Assembly (NCBI GenBank): GCA_947446625.1
Contig: CANFIE010000128.1
Coordinates: forward strand, 1 to 9,459
Direction: 5' to 3'
Source of the DNA: Acetobacteraceae bacterium
GTDB lineage: Bacteria; Pseudomonadota; Alphaproteobacteria; Acetobacterales; Acetobacteraceae
Length of the DNA: 9,459 nt
In this document: positions 6,693 to 9,459 of the stretch, one piece after another
Layout: every line of letters begins with the position of its first letter
Position numbering within the stretch: the stretch's first letter is position 1
Program-made: the position numbers and the translations under genes
The notes under the pieces: generated by a model
The model's database searches: none
What the model was told of the DNA's origin: nothing
Seen by the model: the letters and a program-made list of their open reading frames with translations, nothing else

Positions 6693-7691
6693 CTATTCGG
6701 CGCGCAGGTTATTGGCGCGGATCAATGGGGTCCAGCGGGCGATCTCGGCCCGGATGAGCGTGGCGAATTCGCTGGGCGTGCCGGCCACCACCTGGGCGGC
6801 CTGGCTGGTCTGCACCCGCTGCGTCACCTCGGCGCGGTGCATGATTTTGACGAAGACCTGGTTGATGCGCTGGACCAGGGCGGCATCCATGCCGGCGGGG
6901 CCGACAATACCGTTCCACACACTGGCCTCGAAGCCCGGCAGGGTTTGCGCCATGGGCGGGGTTTCCGGCAGTTGCGGCACGCGGTTGGCGGTGAGCACGG
7001 CGATGGGCCGAGCCTTGCCTTCACGGATGAAGGGCAGCGCCGAGGAGACGGTGGGGATGGCGCAGTCGCATTCGCCGGAGATGACGCTGCGCATCACTTC
7101 CGCGCCGCTGCGGTAGCTGACCGGCACCATGCGCGTGCCGGTGAGTTGCAGCATGAGTTCATGCGCCAGCTGGCTGGGGTAGCCAATGCCGGGATGCGCA
7201 TAGGTGAGCGGGGTGGCGGCGCGGGCCTTCGCCATGGCGAACCATTCGGCGGCGCTGCGCACCGGCAGGGTTGGGTTCACCACTACCACCACGGGCAGGT
7301 TGGTGAGGTGGCAGATGGGCGTGAAGGCGCTGGGTGGGTCATAGGCCAGGCCGCGCATCATTTCATGCGCAATGGCGTTGGCGCCCAGGTCGGCCAGCAT
7401 CAGGGTATAGCCGTCGGGCCGGGCCTGAGCGGTGGCGGCGCCGGCAATGGTGCCCCCTGCCCCACCGCGATTCTCCACCACCAGGGTCTGGCCGCCGCTT
7501 TCCTCGGTAAAGGCCTGGGCGCAGGTGCGGGCCAAGGTGTCGGAGGCGCCGCCAGCGCCGAAGGGCACCACCAGGCGCACGGAACGGTCTGGCCAGGCGG
7601 CCTGGGCGCGGGAAAGGCCAGGCACGGCAAGCGCGCCGGCGAACGTGGCCAGGGCGGCGCGGCGGGGCATGGCGGGGCGGGTATGCGGCAT
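6693..7691 (-). CDS. Bug/TctC-family substrate-binding protein paired with a NUDIX hydrolase
   Basis: The 332-residue periplasmic receptor has a signal peptide (PRRAALATFAGALAVPGLSRAQA, cleavage near 31). Family motifs are DRSVRLVVPFGAGGASDTLAR at 35-55, split by no gap, TLVVENRGGAGG at 69-80, RPDGYTLML at 91-99 and VPVSYRSGAEVM in the middle. The frame is open further upstream, but those codons overlap the divergent DUF1028 gene and are not protein-like. The ATG at 7691 is chosen because a weak CGGAAA site lies ahead of it; the ATG at 7670 (MPRRAAL) has no such site but would also leave a working signal peptide. It is first in an operon with the NUDIX gene. The ligand is unknown and no TctA/TctB partner is in view. 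Confidence 0.93.
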   Translation of the reverse strand: MPHTRPAMPRRAALATFAGALAVPGLSRAQAAWPDRSVRLVVPFGAGGASDTLARTCAQAFTEESGGQTLVVENRGGAGGTIAGAATAQARPDGYTLMLADLGANAIAHEMMRGLAYDPPSAFTPICHLTNLPVVVVVNPTLPVRSAAEWFAMAKARAATPLTYAHPGIGYPSQLAHELMLQLTGTRMVPVSYRSGAEVMRSVISGECDCAIPTVSSALPFIREGKARPIAVLTANRVPQLPETPPMAQTLPGFEASVWNGIVGPAGMDAALVQRINQVFVKIMHRAEVTQRVQTSQAAQVVAGTPSEFATLIRAEIARWTPLIRANNLRAE

Positions 7692-7784
7692 GCGGGCGTT
7701 TCCGTTCAGGGCTTTGCCGCAACCTGCCTTCAGCCGGGGCTTGGCGCAACGGGCCGGCGGCTTAAGTATGCGGGGGAAGGCAGC

Positions 7785-7790
7785 AGGGGA
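7785..7790 (+). promoter_or_regulatory. Ribosome binding site fixing the DUF1028 start
   Basis: AGGGGA lies 7 bases before the ATG at 7798, giving the family's usual N terminus (M-T-W-S-I). An in-frame ATG at 7768 would add ten residues not expected for the family. Confidence 0.55.
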
Positions 7791-7797
7791 CGCGCGC

Positions 7798-8517
7798 ATG
7801 ACCTGGTCGATTCTGGCCCGAGACCCGGCGACGGGGGCCTTTGCCATTGGCATTACCACCTGCGCCTTTGCCGTGGGGGCCAGTTGCCCCTACGTGCGGG
7901 CCGGGGTGGGCGCGGTCTCCACCCAGTCCATGACCAACCGCTATCTGGGGCCGGCAGTGCTGGACGGCATGGCGCGCGGCCTGCCCCCGGCGGCAGCCAT
8001 TGAGGGCGCGCTGGCCGGCGATGAGGGGCGCGGGGTGCGCCAGGTGCATGCTCTGGACCGGCATGGCCGCAGCGCCGCCTGGACCGGCGGCAACTGCGTG
8101 GAATGGTGCGGCGATATCCAGGGGATTGATGTGAGCCTGGCCGGCAACATGCTGGCCAACAAGGCGGTGCTGGCCGACACGCTGGCCGCCTACCACGCGC
8201 ATGAGGCGCTGGACCTGCCCGAGCGGCTGCTGGCGGCGCTGGACGCCGGTGAAGCCGCGGGCGGCGACCGGCGGGGACGACAGTCGGCCGCGCTGAAGCT
8301 GGTTTCGACCGAGGATTTCCCGGATGTGGATATTCGGGTGGATGACCATTTGGAGCCGCTTGTGGAGTTGCGGCGGCTGCTGGGCATTTGGCGACGCGAC
8401 AGGGCGCCGGGGCTGCTGACGGCGCCGCGCAAGGCCGATCCCAGCGGCTTTGTGGACCTGGACGCGATTGAGGCGGGCTGGAAGGCGCGGGGCGTGACGC
8501 TGCGGTTTCGGCGTTAG
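7798..8517 (+). CDS. DUF1028 domain protein (Ntn-hydrolase-like fold)
   Basis: The 239-residue product is a full-length DUF1028 protein. Its family marks are TWSILARDPATGAFAIGI at 2-19, the F-A-V-G-A-S-C-P-Y-V-R-A-G-V-G-A-V-S-T-Q stretch at 24-43, RQVHALDRHGR at 81-91, SLAGNML at 113-119, GEAAGGDRRGRQSAAL at 151-166 and DIRVDDH at 178-184. The family is predicted to share the N-terminal nucleophile hydrolase fold, but no reaction is firmly established. There is no signal peptide, so it acts in the cytoplasm. The gene is single, divergent from the Bug-NUDIX operon across 106 bases, and faces a convergent small membrane-protein gene. The divergent arrangement hints at shared control with the receptor, as an inference only. 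Confidence 0.92.
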   Translation: MTWSILARDPATGAFAIGITTCAFAVGASCPYVRAGVGAVSTQSMTNRYLGPAVLDGMARGLPPAAAIEGALAGDEGRGVRQVHALDRHGRSAAWTGGNCVEWCGDIQGIDVSLAGNMLANKAVLADTLAAYHAHEALDLPERLLAALDAGEAAGGDRRGRQSAALKLVSTEDFPDVDIRVDDHLEPLVELRRLLGIWRRDRAPGLLTAPRKADPSGFVDLDAIEAGWKARGVTLRFRR

Positions 8518-8538
8518 CGCGTTGTTTGAGAGACTGAT

Positions 8539-8572
8539 TCACCGCTCCGGCGATTTCACCGCTCCGGCGATT
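8539..8572. repeat. Two tandem copies of a 17-bp unit
   Basis: TCACCGCTCCGGCGATT occurs at 8539-8555 and again, identical, at 8556-8572, in the 68-base gap between the convergent DUF1028 and small membrane-protein genes. A fragment (GATT) precedes the first copy. It looks like a local slippage duplication; no function is evident. Confidence 0.85.
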
Positions 8573-8585
8573 CCGCCTGCGCGGA

Positions 8586-8903
8586 TCAGGCTCTGGGCTG
8601 CGTGCGGCCGCGCAGCGCGCGGCGGCGGCCGGCGCGGCGGGCCTCCCAGCCTATCAGCACCGCCGCCGCCAGCGGTGCCAGGGCGTAGCTCCAGGCCAGG
8701 GTGGCGCGCAGCAGGCCGCGCCGGGCCAGCCAGAACATCACTGGAAACACCAGCCAACTCAGCGGCAGGTCGCGCCAACTGCGCCGCTGGGGCTGGCCCA
8801 ACGCGCCGGTGCCGCTGCCGCCGTGGCGGATATCGGTTGCGAACCGGTCCAGCACCGCGCTGGTGGGCGGCTCGGGCGGGGGAATGTTGGGCGGGGTGCT
8901 CAT
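8586..8903 (-). CDS. Hypothetical small membrane protein with two helices
   Basis: The 105-residue protein is not recognised. It has a Pro-rich N terminus (STPPNIPPPEPP), a soluble stretch to about residue 45, then two hydrophobic segments at roughly 46-63 (LSWLVFPVMFWLA) and 66-86 (LRATLAWSYALAPLAAAVLIG) joined by an Arg-Arg turn, and a strongly basic tail (RRAGRRRALRGR). This predicts a helical hairpin in the inner membrane with a basic cytoplasmic end. The ATG at 8903 is used because the residues upstream look random, but no good ribosome binding site precedes it. The gene stands alone, convergent with DUF1028 and divergent from the acyl-CoA dehydrogenase. It may be a lineage-specific gene. 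Confidence 0.6.
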   Translation of the reverse strand: MSTPPNIPPPEPPTSAVLDRFATDIRHGGSGTGALGQPQRRSWRDLPLSWLVFPVMFWLARRGLLRATLAWSYALAPLAAAVLIGWEARRAGRRRALRGRTQPRA

Positions 8904-9028
8904 GCCGGGTTGATTAGGCGCGCAGGGGTGCCGGTTTTTCAAATGGAAGTTGCATGCCGGGTGGGAGGTGGCGGGCGGGCTTGGGCTGTGGTTCCCTGAC
9001 GGCAAGCAAGGCCAATGGAGAGACGCCC

Positions 9029-9459
9029 ATGGATTTTGATCATTCCCCTCGGGTGAAAGAGTTGCTGGCGCGGCTGACCAGCTTCATGGAGCAGCACATC
9101 TACCCCAACGAGGCACGCTGGGAGCGCGAGGTGGCCGAGGGCGACCGTTGGACCGCGCCGCCGATGCTGAACGAGTTGAAGGCCAAGGCGCGCGATGCCG
9201 GGCTGTGGAACCTGTTTCTGCCCGAGAGCGACTACGGCGCCGGGCTGACCAATGTGGAATACGCGCCGCTGTGCGAGGTGATGGGCCGGGTCTATTGGGC
9301 GCCGGAGGTGTTCAATTGCTCGGCGCCCTATACCGGCAACATGGAAGTGCTGGTGCGCTACGGTACCGAGTCACAGAAGGCGGCCTTGCTGGAGCCGCTG
9401 CTGGAAGGGCGCATCCGCAGTTGCTTCGCCATGACCGAGCCGGCGGTGGCTTCGAGCGA
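9029..9459 (+). CDS. Acyl-CoA dehydrogenase, ACAD10/11-like, 3' end outside window
   Basis: About 143 N-terminal residues are seen before the window ends in mid-codon; the complete family member is near 400 residues. The start at 9029 has GGAG at 9017-9020, 8 bases upstream. The N-terminal helical domain is present (VKELLARLTSFMEQHIYPNE, then LKAKARDAGLWNLFLPE), followed by FNCSAPYTGNMEVLVRYGT and RSCFAMTEPAVASS, the flavin and substrate-binding signature characteristic of the ACAD10/ACAD11-like group. These FAD enzymes introduce the 2,3 double bond into acyl-CoA thioesters, passing electrons to ETF; ACAD10/11-like members tend to act on long or branched chains, and some on 4-hydroxyacyl-CoAs. 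It is divergent from the small membrane-protein gene across 125 bases. Anything downstream is out of view. Confidence 0.92.
   Translation, partial: MDFDHSPRVKELLARLTSFMEQHIYPNEARWEREVAEGDRWTAPPMLNELKAKARDAGLWNLFLPESDYGAGLTNVEYAPLCEVMGRVYWAPEVFNCSAPYTGNMEVLVRYGTESQKAALLEPLLEGRIRSCFAMTEPAVASS

Noticed and set aside
7741..7769. Possible plus-strand promoter (TTGGCG, 17 bases, AAGTAT) before DUF1028
   Set aside because: Both boxes match only about half of the consensus bases; too weak to report as a feature.
5799..8003. A 734-codon open frame on the plus strand across the NUDIX and receptor genes
   Set aside because: It is antisense to two clear protein families with signal peptide and catalytic motifs. 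Its translation is rich in Gly, Ala and His with no domain, as expected for the opposite strand of GC-rich genes.
8575..8591. Short hairpin GCCTG/CAGGC as terminator for DUF1028
   Set aside because: It has only 5 pairs with a 7-base loop, no T tract, and overlaps the stop codon of the opposing gene.
8911..8942. Possible minus-strand promoter (TTGAAA and TAATCA) before the small membrane-protein gene
   Set aside because: The spacing is 20 bases, too long, and transcription would start almost on the ATG. A leaderless message would fit the missing ribosome binding site, but the evidence is too thin.
1..9459. Mobile elements, CRISPR array, tRNA or rRNA genes, or a defence system
   Set aside because: I found no spaced direct repeats, terminal inverted repeats, transposase motifs or structural RNA signatures, and base composition is even. 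All genes look like ordinary metabolic or transport functions.

Overview
The window is uniformly GC-rich DNA with tightly packed, intact bacterial genes, short operons, strong third-position G/C use and many periplasmic Bug/TctC carboxylate receptors. This style, together with an Ldh2-family dehydrogenase, a PEP-mutase-type lyase, DUF1028 and an ACAD10/11-type acyl-CoA dehydrogenase, suggests an alphaproteobacterium of the Acetobacteraceae (Roseomonas-like). A betaproteobacterium of the Burkholderiales is the main alternative. The assignment is an inference from gene content only. I see no transposase, phage gene, CRISPR array, tRNA or rRNA.

Layout: (1) A plus-strand operon at 2-2777 holds the 3' part of a fumarylacetoacetate hydrolase-family gene, a Bug/TctC receptor and an Ldh2-family 2-hydroxyacid dehydrogenase, closed by a perfect 11-bp hairpin. 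(2) A convergent minus-strand operon, read from 5366 down to 2820, holds a second Bug receptor, an isocitrate lyase/PEP-mutase-family lyase with a KKCGH motif, and a type II haloacid dehalogenase-like HAD hydrolase. It shares the same hairpin. (3) A small NTF2-like gene (5453-5836, plus) is divergent from operon 2 and ends at a long, imperfect hairpin. (4) A minus-strand pair, read from 7691 down to 5901, holds a third Bug receptor and a NUDT19-like NUDIX hydrolase. (5) A DUF1028 gene (7798-8517, plus) is divergent from that pair. (6) A minus-strand gene for a small two-helix membrane protein (8586-8903) follows. (7) The window ends inside a plus-strand acyl-CoA dehydrogenase gene (9029 onward).

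Functionally this looks like a carboxylic-acid catabolism region. Three different secreted solute-binding proteins, none with a TctA/TctB membrane partner in view, are each co-transcribed with enzymes that act on oxo-, hydroxy- or halo-carboxylic acids or, possibly, on CoA derivatives. The most suggestive unit is the receptor, C-C lyase and HAD hydrolase operon. Its substrate is unknown, and its HAD member departs from the known dehalogenase active site at two positions. Every function given here is a family-level assignment made by reading translated sequence; no database search was possible.
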